NCBI GenBank assembly: GCA_017469355.1
Contig: JAFUGM010000048.1
Location: 1-54,335 of the forward strand
Length of the DNA: 54,335 nucleotides
Source: Solobacterium sp.
GTDB lineage: Bacteria; Bacillota_I; Bacilli_A; Erysipelotrichales; Erysipelotrichaceae
Reading direction: 5' to 3'
The position numbers and the translations under genes are program-made. The first letter of the stretch is position 1. Each line of letters begins with the position of its first letter. A model generated the notes under the pieces. It ran no database searches and was not told the origin of the DNA. It saw only the letters and a program-made list of their open reading frames with translations. Below are positions 1-6,699 of the stretch, one piece after another.

Positions 1-1158
1 AATGTATTTGCAGCCAAAGAGGATTGGCGGACATGCCGGACGTACATGAACTTCCTTTGCGCCACTTTCATAAAGGAATTCTGTGGTTTCACGTAGCTGT
101 GTACCTCTGACTATGGAGTCATCAATCAGCAGCATTCGCTTATTTTCAATCAATTCAGCAACCGGAATCAGCTTCATTTTTGCGATAAGATCTCGTTTGG
201 ACTGTATTGTCGGCATAAAGGACCGTGGCCAGGTTGGCGTATATTTGATAAACGGCCTGGAATACGGCACATGGGACTCATTGGAGTAGCCGATCGCATG
301 TGCTAAGCCACTATCTGGAACACCGGCGACGATATCGATATCATTCTCAGTGAGATAGTCTCTCTGTGCCATGTATTTACCGCAGTCATAACGCATTTTT
401 TCTACGGTTACACCTTCATAATGGCTGGGCGGATATCCATAATACGTCCATAGGAACGTACAGATCTTTTTCCTGTTTCCCGCCGGAACCAGCACCTGGC
501 AGGCATTTGGAGTTATGACGACAATTTCTCCAGGTCCAAGCTCCTTGTAGTCACTGTAGCCGAGCTTTTCATACGCAAAGGACTCAAAACTTGCGCAGAA
601 TCCTTCTTCCTTATGACCGATCTGAATTGGAGTTCTCCCCAGGGAATCTCTTGCGCAGTAGATGCCCTGGGCAGTCATCAGCAAGATGGACATGGATCCA
701 TCGATCATTTTCTGCGCAAATCGGATGCCTTCCACCAGGTTATCTTTCTGGTTGATGAGCGCCGCAACAATTTCGGTCTTGTTGATTTCACCGCCGCTCA
801 TTTCCAGAAAATGATTCTTCGTATTGTTAAATACTTCATCGATGATCTGATCAGTATTATTGATCTTTCCGACTGATACGATGGCATAAGTGCCATGATG
901 TGAACGGACAATCAATGGCTGAGGGTCATAATCGGAAATACATCCGATGCCCATGTAGCCTTCCATTTCCGTCACATCATAAGTGAATTTCGTCCGGAAC
1001 GGCGCATTTTCAATGTTATGAATCGCACGGTTGAACCCGTCTTCTCCATACACTGCCATGCCGGCTCGTCTGGTACCAAGATGAGAATGATAGTCTGTTC
1101 CATAGAAGAGATCGAAGACGCAATCTTCTTTTAACGCTGCTCCGAAAAATCCACCCAT
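1..1158 (-). CDS. PurF-family amidophosphoribosyltransferase-like protein, C-terminus outside window
   Basis: The first 386 codons are visible; the 3' end lies beyond base 1. PurF enzymes make phosphoribosylamine from PRPP and glutamine, the first step of purine synthesis. The C-terminal half carries the phosphoribosyltransferase PRPP loop (LLIDDSIVRGTQLR). The N-terminal half resembles a class II glutamine amidotransferase domain, but the protein starts MGGFFGAALKEDC: the nucleophile Cys that normally follows Met is Gly, and the usual HRGQEGAG stretch reads HLGTRRAG. I recall similar MGGFFG-type proteins annotated as amidophosphoribosyltransferase in gut anaerobes. The PRPP half should work; glutaminase activity is doubtful, so it may use ammonia or a partner, or have another role. 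The ATG at 1158 follows AAAGGAAAGGGA. Confidence 0.85.
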   Translation of the reverse strand, partial: MGGFFGAALKEDCVFDLFYGTDYHSHLGTRRAGMAVYGEDGFNRAIHNIENAPFRTKFTYDVTEMEGYMGIGCISDYDPQPLIVRSHHGTYAIVSVGKINNTDQIIDEVFNNTKNHFLEMSGGEINKTEIVAALINQKDNLVEGIRFAQKMIDGSMSILLMTAQGIYCARDSLGRTPIQIGHKEEGFCASFESFAYEKLGYSDYKELGPGEIVVITPNACQVLVPAGNRKKICTFLWTYYGYPPSHYEGVTVEKMRYDCGKYMAQRDYLTENDIDIVAGVPDSGLAHAIGYSNESHVPYSRPFIKYTPTWPRSFMPTIQSKRDLIAKMKLIPVAELIENKRMLLIDDSIVRGTQLRETTEFLYESGAKEVHVRPACPPILFGCKYI

Positions 1159-1189
1159 AGTGTGCAGTCCCTTTCCTTTAACAGGGGCG

Positions 1190-1198
1190 ATTATACCA
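1190..1198 (-). promoter_or_regulatory. extended -10 promoter for the PurF-like gene
   Basis: Minus-strand TGGTATAAT: a consensus -10 at 1190-1195 with an upstream TG. No good -35 is present at 17 bp, as expected for an extended -10 promoter. It lies 31 bp upstream of the ATG. Confidence 0.55.
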
Positions 1199-1230
1199 TC
1201 AAATACAGCCCCATTGGAATATGGAAATCA

Positions 1231-1260
1231 ATAAAAAACTGAGAACCGAAGCCCTCAGTT
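1231..1260 (-). terminator. rho-independent terminator of the small beta-rich gene
   Basis: On the minus strand AACTGAG (1254-1260) pairs with CTCAGTT (1237-1243); the inner part closes on a C(UUCG)G tetraloop and a run of T follows. The TGA stop codon of the gene lies inside the stem. Confidence 0.8.
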
Positions 1261-1674
1261 GTAATAGTCGCAGGTAATGGTAACTCCTGTGATCTGTACG
1301 CCTGTATTATCACAGGAAACGGAAAGTGTATCCCGGAAATACTGACCATATTCACCAACACTCTGTGTATAGGTAAGTACTAAGGTCTGTGTACCGTTAC
1401 CGCTGATTACAGTTCCGCCAGCCGCTGAATCATTGAGTGTGACAGGAGCGGTAAAGGATACGGTAACCGTCTGCGCATTTGAGCGATGCGCATATTCACC
1501 TGTGGATGTTTCGTTATGAACACCTTCAATAATGAACTTATAATATCCTGCTTCCGACGGATCCCAGCTCTGCATGCGGGTTCCGCCAATACGGTAACAG
1601 GGAGATGCACCACTGCCAGCGTAAACGCCTTCGCTTAATTCTTCATTCAATAAGATAACCGGTTTTTTATACAT
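1255..1674 (-). CDS. small beta-rich hypothetical protein
   Basis: 139 aa, family not firmly recognised. It has no signal peptide or membrane segment. It begins MYKKPVILLNEELSEGVYAG; this short KPVI..NxELxEGV(Y/F)AxSG opening recalls the starts of various small Firmicute proteins, some with a beta-sandwich body and some resembling modified-peptide precursors. The rest alternates Thr/Val/Ser and Gly/Asn, fitting an all-beta fold. There are only three Cys (residues 26, 120 and 135 by count). A strong ribosome site (AAGGGGGG) lies before the ATG and a UUCG terminator at the stop, so it is a single-gene unit. Function unknown. Confidence 0.6.
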   Translation of the reverse strand: MYKKPVILLNEELSEGVYAGSGASPCYRIGGTRMQSWDPSEAGYYKFIIEGVHNETSTGEYAHRSNAQTVTVSFTAPVTLNDSAAGGTVISGNGTQTLVLTYTQSVGEYGQYFRDTLSVSCDNTGVQITGVTITCDYYN

Positions 1675-1757
1675 CGTACGAGTCCCCCCTTTTCTTCCTT
1701 ATCATTTTAGAAAAAGGCGAGTACGGGAAGGAATTGAAAATCTTGGTTGTTTTTGAA

Positions 1758-2771
1758 CTAATTTGCCAGGTTATCTTCCAGCCTGCTTACCTCTATGTGC
1801 TGACCATCGGTACGCATGGTAATCGTCCCGGATTCATCGGTACGATAGACATTAACTCCATACGTATCCAGACGTTCAAGAATATAAGAATTTGGCAGAT
1901 GGTGTTCATTATCCTTTCCTACGGAAATCACCGCATAGGATGGCCTTACTGAGTCAAGAAATGCGGTACAGGTACTGCCAAAGGATCCGTGATGTCCGAC
2001 TTTCAGAATATCAGACTTCAGATTCTCTTCCAGAATTTCAAGTTCTGCCGTATATCCAGCATCCCCAGTAAATAGAGCAGACACGGATCCATATTGAAGC
2101 TTCAAGATTAAGGAATAGTCATTCAGGTCATCAAATAAGGCCTCTTTCCCAGGAGAAAGCACGGTAAGGCTCCAGTCCTCCCCTTTCGCTAATACATCGC
2201 CTTGTACGGCTCGAATTACCGGTATAGCGTGCTCGCTTAACCGCCGTTTCAATAATGTAATGGAATAGGTATCCGGAATCTCAAACGTTCCAGTCTCCGG
2301 CTCAATATAGGTCGATACTTTTACACGATTAACAACTTCTGACAGTCCTCCAATATGATCCGCATGGGGATGGGAACCGATCATAAGATCAATCTGATTG
2401 ATATGATGTTCAGCGAGCCAGGCGCATACTGTTTCTCCATAGTCCATTGTCCCGCCATCGATCAAAATCACCGTTCCATCCGGAAGTTCTATGATGGAAC
2501 AATCACCCTGTCCAACATCAAGAAAGGTAATGACTGCCTGATCCTCTCCCAGATGTTTTGGATAAGACTCCAAGTAGTAAGTGACACCAGTAATGGCCGC
2601 AATAAGAAGAACCTTGACCACCATAGCGTGAGGAAGAAGCGCATAGGGAAAACAAAGGATCGCAATGATACAGAGAACTCCTGCAGCAACCACAGAATAT
2701 GGATAGATCAGCCATCCTCCAATAAGAGCGAGGATACAGGCAATCATACGAAGATTAGCAAAATACTTCAT
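1758..2771 (-). CDS. membrane-anchored ComEC/Rec2-type metallo-hydrolase
   Basis: 337 aa. Residues about 1-75 hold two or three hydrophobic segments; the rest is a metallo-beta-lactamase fold beginning ITFLDVGQGD, with the metal motif HPHADHIGG, LFTGDAGY, and ILKVGHHGS, all typical of the hydrolase domain of ComEC. The competence membrane-channel domain is absent, so this is the stand-alone hydrolase type; substrate unknown. Start choice: the ATG at 2771 has no Shine-Dalgarno but follows a -10 box by 6 nt. An in-frame TTG at 2795 lies in the T-run of the HU terminator and is less likely. A full ComEC is at 13799-15742. Confidence 0.85.
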   Translation of the reverse strand: MKYFANLRMIACILALIGGWLIYPYSVVAAGVLCIIAILCFPYALLPHAMVVKVLLIAAITGVTYYLESYPKHLGEDQAVITFLDVGQGDCSIIELPDGTVILIDGGTMDYGETVCAWLAEHHINQIDLMIGSHPHADHIGGLSEVVNRVKVSTYIEPETGTFEIPDTYSITLLKRRLSEHAIPVIRAVQGDVLAKGEDWSLTVLSPGKEALFDDLNDYSLILKLQYGSVSALFTGDAGYTAELEILEENLKSDILKVGHHGSFGSTCTAFLDSVRPSYAVISVGKDNEHHLPNSYILERLDTYGVNVYRTDESGTITMRTDGQHIEVSRLEDNLAN

Positions 2772-2777
2772 AGGACT

Positions 2778-2783
2778 ATTGTA
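2778..2783 (-). promoter_or_regulatory. -10 box (TACAAT) of a possible leaderless promoter
   Basis: Minus-strand GATACAAT ends 6 nt before the ATG at 2771 and lies just after the T-run of the HU terminator. Transcription would start at or next to the start codon. Confidence 0.4.
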
Positions 2784-2795
2784 TCGGAAGTGCAA

Positions 2796-2826
2796 AAGAA
2801 AACACCCGCCGTTTTATGACAGGTGT
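2796..2826 (-). terminator. terminator of the HU gene
   Basis: Minus-strand stem ACACCTGTC / GGCGGGTGT (9 bp with two G-U pairs) followed by TTTTCTTTT. Confidence 0.75.
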
Positions 2827-2837
2827 CAGTTGTTCGA

Positions 2838-3119
2838 TTAGCGAACCAGATCCTTGAGGTTCTTGGAAGCCTTGAATCCAGGAACTTTGGATTCCGGAAT
2901 TTCAATGGTTTCCTTGGTCTGAGGGTTGATTCCGGTACGTGCTGCCCGAACCTTAACCTCAAACTTTCCAAAACCGGAAATATCAACCTTTGCACCATCC
3001 TTGAGTGCTTCGGCAACGGAATCAAATACCTGATCAACGATCTCGGAAGATTCCTTCTTTGTCAGATTGTGCTTCTCCGCAACAGCTTCCGCAATAGCCT
3101 TTTTGTTTACTGTTTCCAT
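2838..3119 (-). CDS. hup: DNA-binding protein HU
   Basis: 93 aa nucleoid protein that binds and bends DNA as a dimer. The HU/IHF signature GFGKFEVKVRAARTGINPQT is complete, followed by a normal arm and C-terminal helix (PGFKASKNLKDLV). The ATG at 3119 is preceded by AAAGGAGA at ideal spacing; an upstream in-frame start would place the ribosome site inside the coding region. It is a single-gene unit with its own promoter (3148-3175) and terminator. Confidence 0.96.
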   Translation of the reverse strand: METVNKKAIAEAVAEKHNLTKKESSEIVDQVFDSVAEALKDGAKVDISGFGKFEVKVRAARTGINPQTKETIEIPESKVPGFKASKNLKDLVR

Positions 3120-3147
3120 ATCTATTCTCCTTTCACGTGACACCTAT

Positions 3148-3175
3148 CTTACCATGAACAAGTTTCTTTTCAATA
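3148..3175 (-). promoter_or_regulatory. sigma-A-type promoter of the HU gene
   Basis: Minus strand TTGAAA (3170-3175), 16 bp spacer, TAAGAT (3148-3153), 28 bp upstream of the ATG. Confidence 0.65.
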
Positions 3176-3223
3176 CTTGACAACACGGAGAGAATTACTT
3201 CGAAAACCGTTGCATTCAGACCT

Positions 3224-3253
3224 TTAAAAAAGGCATCGGGACGATCGATGCCT
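3224..3253 (-). terminator. terminator of the smc-ftsY-ylxM-ackA-nrnA operon
   Basis: Minus-strand AGGCATCG / CGATGCCT perfect 8-bp stem with a 7-nt loop, followed by TTTTTAAAGG, 12 bp after the nrnA stop codon. Confidence 0.9.
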
Positions 3254-3264
3254 CTTAGATACGG

Positions 3265-4218
3265 TTAGTTATGAATTGTCGATGCCAGGACCTGAATCAG
3301 CTCTTCCAGTTTCTCTTTGGGAAGGCCACGAACACCACATGCATTCACATGTCCGCCGCCATTAAACTGTTCTGCGATCAGATTGATCGGAATCGTATGG
3401 GAGCGAAGACTTCCTTCATATGTTACAGGATCTGTAGATGTGTTCTCACAGAATACTGCATACAGTTCAATTTCCTGAACTCGCCCGTATTCTTCTACGA
3501 AGTTCTTTACATCAGAGATTGTAAGTCCCCATTCCTTCATTTCTTCATCACTGACAATTCGATACGCCATATGGTTTCCAGCCGCAAACTGAACTGTATT
3601 TCGCATCATGGATCCAAAGCGATAATCCTTCAGAGATTTATCAAAGAGTTCCCGGTTAATTTCCGGAATACGAACTCCGAATCCCGCAAGCCACCCGGCA
3701 ATCGCCAAGGTATGTTCGGTGGTGTTGTTGGTACGGAAGCTGAGGGTATCCGTCAGAATGCCGCGGAACAGATATTCCGCAGTGGTAAGCGACATCGTTT
3801 TGTCAGTCTGCCGGCGGAAGAATTCACCGAGAATCTCACAGGTTGCGGCACTGTATACAAATACAAGACTCAGATCCCCATACGGCGTATGATCCGGATG
3901 ATGATCGATCTTTACCAGTTTCCTTGCCTGAAGACAACGGATATCATCGATTCGATCCGTATTGGCAGTATCCAGTACAATAGCTGTACTGTCACGTATG
4001 ACTTCAAGAGAGACGGTATCACTGTAAGACCAGCAGTTCCCTTGCGAGCAGTAATCATAGCCTAAGGCATAGACCCTCTTTTCCGGCCAGTTTTCTTCAA
4101 TCCATTGTTTCAGACCAAACTGGCTTCCTACCGCATCGCAGTCCGGACGTGCATGACGAAAGAGCGTAATGGTTTCCGCAGTTTCGATCGCTTCCAGCAG
4201 TCCGTCAAACTCCCACAT
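3265..4218 (-). CDS. nrnA: DHH/DHHA1 phosphoesterase (NrnA-type nanoRNase/pAp phosphatase)
   Basis: 317 aa, close to the usual NrnA length of about 313. NrnA degrades very short RNAs and pAp, and in some bacteria linear dinucleotides. The N-terminal DHH domain shows HARPDCDAVGS, the metal-binding D of VLDTANTDR and the DHH signature KIDHHPDH. The C-terminal DHHA1 domain ends with the substrate motif FNGGGHVNACG. The ATG at 4218 has GGAG upstream and is 1 nt after the ackA stop, so the two genes are translationally coupled. Last gene of the operon. Confidence 0.92.
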   Translation of the reverse strand: MWEFDGLLEAIETAETITLFRHARPDCDAVGSQFGLKQWIEENWPEKRVYALGYDYCSQGNCWSYSDTVSLEVIRDSTAIVLDTANTDRIDDIRCLQARKLVKIDHHPDHTPYGDLSLVFVYSAATCEILGEFFRRQTDKTMSLTTAEYLFRGILTDTLSFRTNNTTEHTLAIAGWLAGFGVRIPEINRELFDKSLKDYRFGSMMRNTVQFAAGNHMAYRIVSDEEMKEWGLTISDVKNFVEEYGRVQEIELYAVFCENTSTDPVTYEGSLRSHTIPINLIAEQFNGGGHVNACGVRGLPKEKLEELIQVLASTIHN

Positions 4219-4219
4219 A

Positions 4220-5416
4220 TTAAAGCTCCAGCAGCCGTACAGTATCGCGGGCAATTACCAGCTCTTCGTTGGTCGGAATAACATAAACTGCAGTCTTACT
4301 GTCAGGTTTGGAAATCAGGCATTCCTTGCCATGAATGGTGCTGTTGAGTTCATAGTCAATGGAAAGACCCATCGCTTCTTCAAGGCCCTTCAAAATGCGT
4401 TCCCGGCACTTGTCATCATTTTCACCAAGACCTGCTGTAAAGATCAGCGCATCGGTATGCCCAAGCTGCGCATAGTAACCGCCAACCTGATTCACGACAC
4501 GATTTGTATAGAGTTCGGTTGTAAGAACTGCACGTTCTTCTCCCTTGTCGACTGCCGCCTGAATATCACGAGCATCAGAAGAAATACCCGAAACGCCCAG
4601 CATTCCGCTGCGCTTGTTCAGGAAGGTATCCATCTCATCTGGTGTGCATTCCAGTTTCTTCATCATATAGAAGACAACCGTCGGATCGATATCACCGCAT
4701 CTGGTTCCCATCATGATTCCGCCAAGCGGAGTGAGACCCATGGAAGTATTCACGACCTTTCCATCCTTGATGGCAGTAATACTTGCGCCATTGCCAAGAT
4801 GGCAGGTAATCATATTCAGATGATTGACATCTTTATCCATTAACTGTGCAGCCCGGCGGTTTACATACCAGTGGCTTGTGCCATGGGCACCATAACGGCG
4901 GATCTTGTACTGCGTATACCAGTCATAAGGAACCGGGAACAGGAAGCTTTCCGGACCCATGGTCTGATGGAATGCGGTATCAAATACAAATACATGTCCG
5001 ATATTAGGAAGTGCCGCAGTAAATGCTTCATAGCATACCAGGTGCGCAGGATTGTGAAGCGGAGCCAGCTCAGAAAGCTCCCGAACCCGGTTAACGACTT
5101 CTTCATCCGCCACAACAGATTCACTGTAATAAGAGCCGCCCTGGACAATTCGATGGCCGGCACCCTGAATTTCATCCAGAGAAGAAACGATATGGTATTC
5201 CAGAAGACTGTCCAGCAACATCTTGACTGCGGTCTTATGATCCGGAATCGGAACGTCCTTGGACTTCTTTTCCCCATTTACCTTGATGGTAAAAGTACCG
5301 AGATCCTGTCCGATCCGCTCGGCCTGCCCGCTTGTCAGAACCGTCTCCGACGGCATGTCAAACAGCTGGAACTTAAGTGATGATGAACCTGAATTTACTG
5401 AAATAACCTTACTCAT
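4220..5416 (-). CDS. ackA: acetate kinase
   Basis: 398 aa, full length. It converts acetyl phosphate and ADP to acetate and ATP, the energy-yielding end of fermentation. Family motifs are intact: VNSGSSSLKFQLF at the N-terminus, HLGNGASI, GGIMMGTRCGDIDP and TAGLGEND. The start overlaps the end of ylxM by 8 bp, with GGAGGAGAG as ribosome site. No pta gene is in the window. Its position after smc-ftsY-ylxM ties a central fermentation enzyme to a chromosome and secretion operon. Confidence 0.97.
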   Translation of the reverse strand: MSKVISVNSGSSSLKFQLFDMPSETVLTSGQAERIGQDLGTFTIKVNGEKKSKDVPIPDHKTAVKMLLDSLLEYHIVSSLDEIQGAGHRIVQGGSYYSESVVADEEVVNRVRELSELAPLHNPAHLVCYEAFTAALPNIGHVFVFDTAFHQTMGPESFLFPVPYDWYTQYKIRRYGAHGTSHWYVNRRAAQLMDKDVNHLNMITCHLGNGASITAIKDGKVVNTSMGLTPLGGIMMGTRCGDIDPTVVFYMMKKLECTPDEMDTFLNKRSGMLGVSGISSDARDIQAAVDKGEERAVLTTELYTNRVVNQVGGYYAQLGHTDALIFTAGLGENDDKCRERILKGLEEAMGLSIDYELNSTIHGKECLISKPDSKTAVYVIPTNEELVIARDTVRLLEL

Positions 5417-5735
5417 ACTCTCCTCCGATCAGTTCTGTTTCTTTCAATTCCTCAAGATATGGTCTGCAGGAAGGAACTTCTTCCATTCTTGCGTAGATGT
5501 CACTTCTTACCTTCCCCGCATGAACACATTTCAGAATGGATTCATACCGTTCCAGTTCCGCTTCACACTTCCGTACCGTATCTGATACCGCAGCCCTGGA
5601 AATGGATTCCAGTTCAGAAATCTCCTGAAGGGAGAAATCCTCCCGGAAGTAATACCGGCAGATCAGCTGCTGCCGTGGGGTAAGCAGACCGCCATAATAA
5701 TCCAGAAGTGTGTTTACTCTGATTTTATCCGACAT
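5409..5735 (-). CDS. ylxM: YlxM/p13-family SRP-associated DNA-binding-like protein
   Basis: 108 aa. A sigma-70 region 4-like helix-turn-helix is evident (LTPRQQLICRYYF, then SLQEISELESISRAAVSDTV), as in YlxM, which is usually encoded beside ffh and regulates the SRP GTPases. Here it follows ftsY, overlapping its end by 11 bp (ATG at 5735 inside the last ftsY codons). Longer in-frame extensions upstream would only be ftsY sequence in another frame. Confidence 0.88.
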   Translation of the reverse strand: MSDKIRVNTLLDYYGGLLTPRQQLICRYYFREDFSLQEISELESISRAAVSDTVRKCEAELERYESILKCVHAGKVRSDIYARMEEVPSCRPYLEELKETELIGGEYE

Positions 5736-6699
5736 GTTCCTGTAGGTCCTCGGAAATGCTGTAAAGATACGCTTCCAGATCAAACGGGCGAAGATCCTGT
5801 GGCTGTTCTCCCAGTCCGATGAAATATACCGGGAGATGGAGACGATGCTTGATGGAGATGATGATACCCCCTTTTGCGGTCCCATCCATCTTGGTCAGAA
5901 TAATACCGGAAAGTTCCGTCGCCTGATGGAAGATTTCCGCCTGGGAAAGCCCGTTCTGTCCTGTCGTCGCATCCAGCACCAGCCAGGTGTTATGCGGCGC
6001 TCCGGGAATCTCTCTTGCGGCGACACGGTTCATTTTGGATAGCTCATTCATCAATCCCTGCTTGTTCTGAAGGCGGCCAGCCGTATCACAGAGCAGAATA
6101 TCAATCTGATGTTCCTTCGCATACCGGCATCCATCCACAATCACGGCACTTGGGTCGCCGTTTTCTCTTCCTTTGATTACCGGCACATTGAGCCGCTGAC
6201 CCCATTCTGCCAGCTGATCAATTGCCCCGGCGCGGAAGGTATCTGCCGCCGCAAAGGCAACGGTTTTTCCCTGATCCATATAATAGCGGGCAAGCTTGGC
6301 ACAGGTTGTCGTCTTCCCTGATCCATTGACTCCTTCCATGAAGATGACCGTCGGCCCTTCGTCATTGAATACGATTGGCGTATCTTCAGTTTCCTCATAG
6401 ATTTCCTTCATCGTACGAATCAGGAAGTTCATGGCCCAGTGGAATGTCACATTGACATACTTCTTACTGGTTTCCAGCAGCTTCTCACAGATCATATCCG
6501 CAAGTTCAATGCCAACATCCGCTTCTAACAGCACAATGGTCAGCTGTTCCAGAAACTCATCATTGACGCCCTTGTATTTGAGCTTCATCTCATTGAGAGA
6601 TGAGCCGAAGCTGTCCTTGGACTTCCGGAATCCGGAGAGATAGATGGCCTTATCATCCTTGCGGGAGAAGGTTTCCTTTAATGTATCAAGAAAACTCAT
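5725..6699 (-). CDS. ftsY: signal recognition particle receptor FtsY
   Basis: 324 aa SRP receptor GTPase that delivers ribosome-nascent chains to the Sec channel. The N domain covers about residues 1-110; the G domain has P-loop GVNGSGKTT near 123-131, the insertion-box motif AADTFRAGA, DTAGR near 205 and TKMDGTAKGG. The acidic A domain of E. coli FtsY is absent, normal for Firmicutes. The start ATG overlaps the smc stop (ATGA). Confidence 0.96.
   Translation of the reverse strand: MSFLDTLKETFSRKDDKAIYLSGFRKSKDSFGSSLNEMKLKYKGVNDEFLEQLTIVLLEADVGIELADMICEKLLETSKKYVNVTFHWAMNFLIRTMKEIYEETEDTPIVFNDEGPTVIFMEGVNGSGKTTTCAKLARYYMDQGKTVAFAAADTFRAGAIDQLAEWGQRLNVPVIKGRENGDPSAVIVDGCRYAKEHQIDILLCDTAGRLQNKQGLMNELSKMNRVAAREIPGAPHNTWLVLDATTGQNGLSQAEIFHQATELSGIILTKMDGTAKGGIIISIKHRLHLPVYFIGLGEQPQDLRPFDLEAYLYSISEDLQEHVG

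Noticed and set aside
2772-2795. TTG start at 2795 for the metallo-hydrolase
   Set aside because: It lies in the T-run of the HU terminator and has no ribosome site; the ATG at 2771 fits the promoter better, though not decisively.
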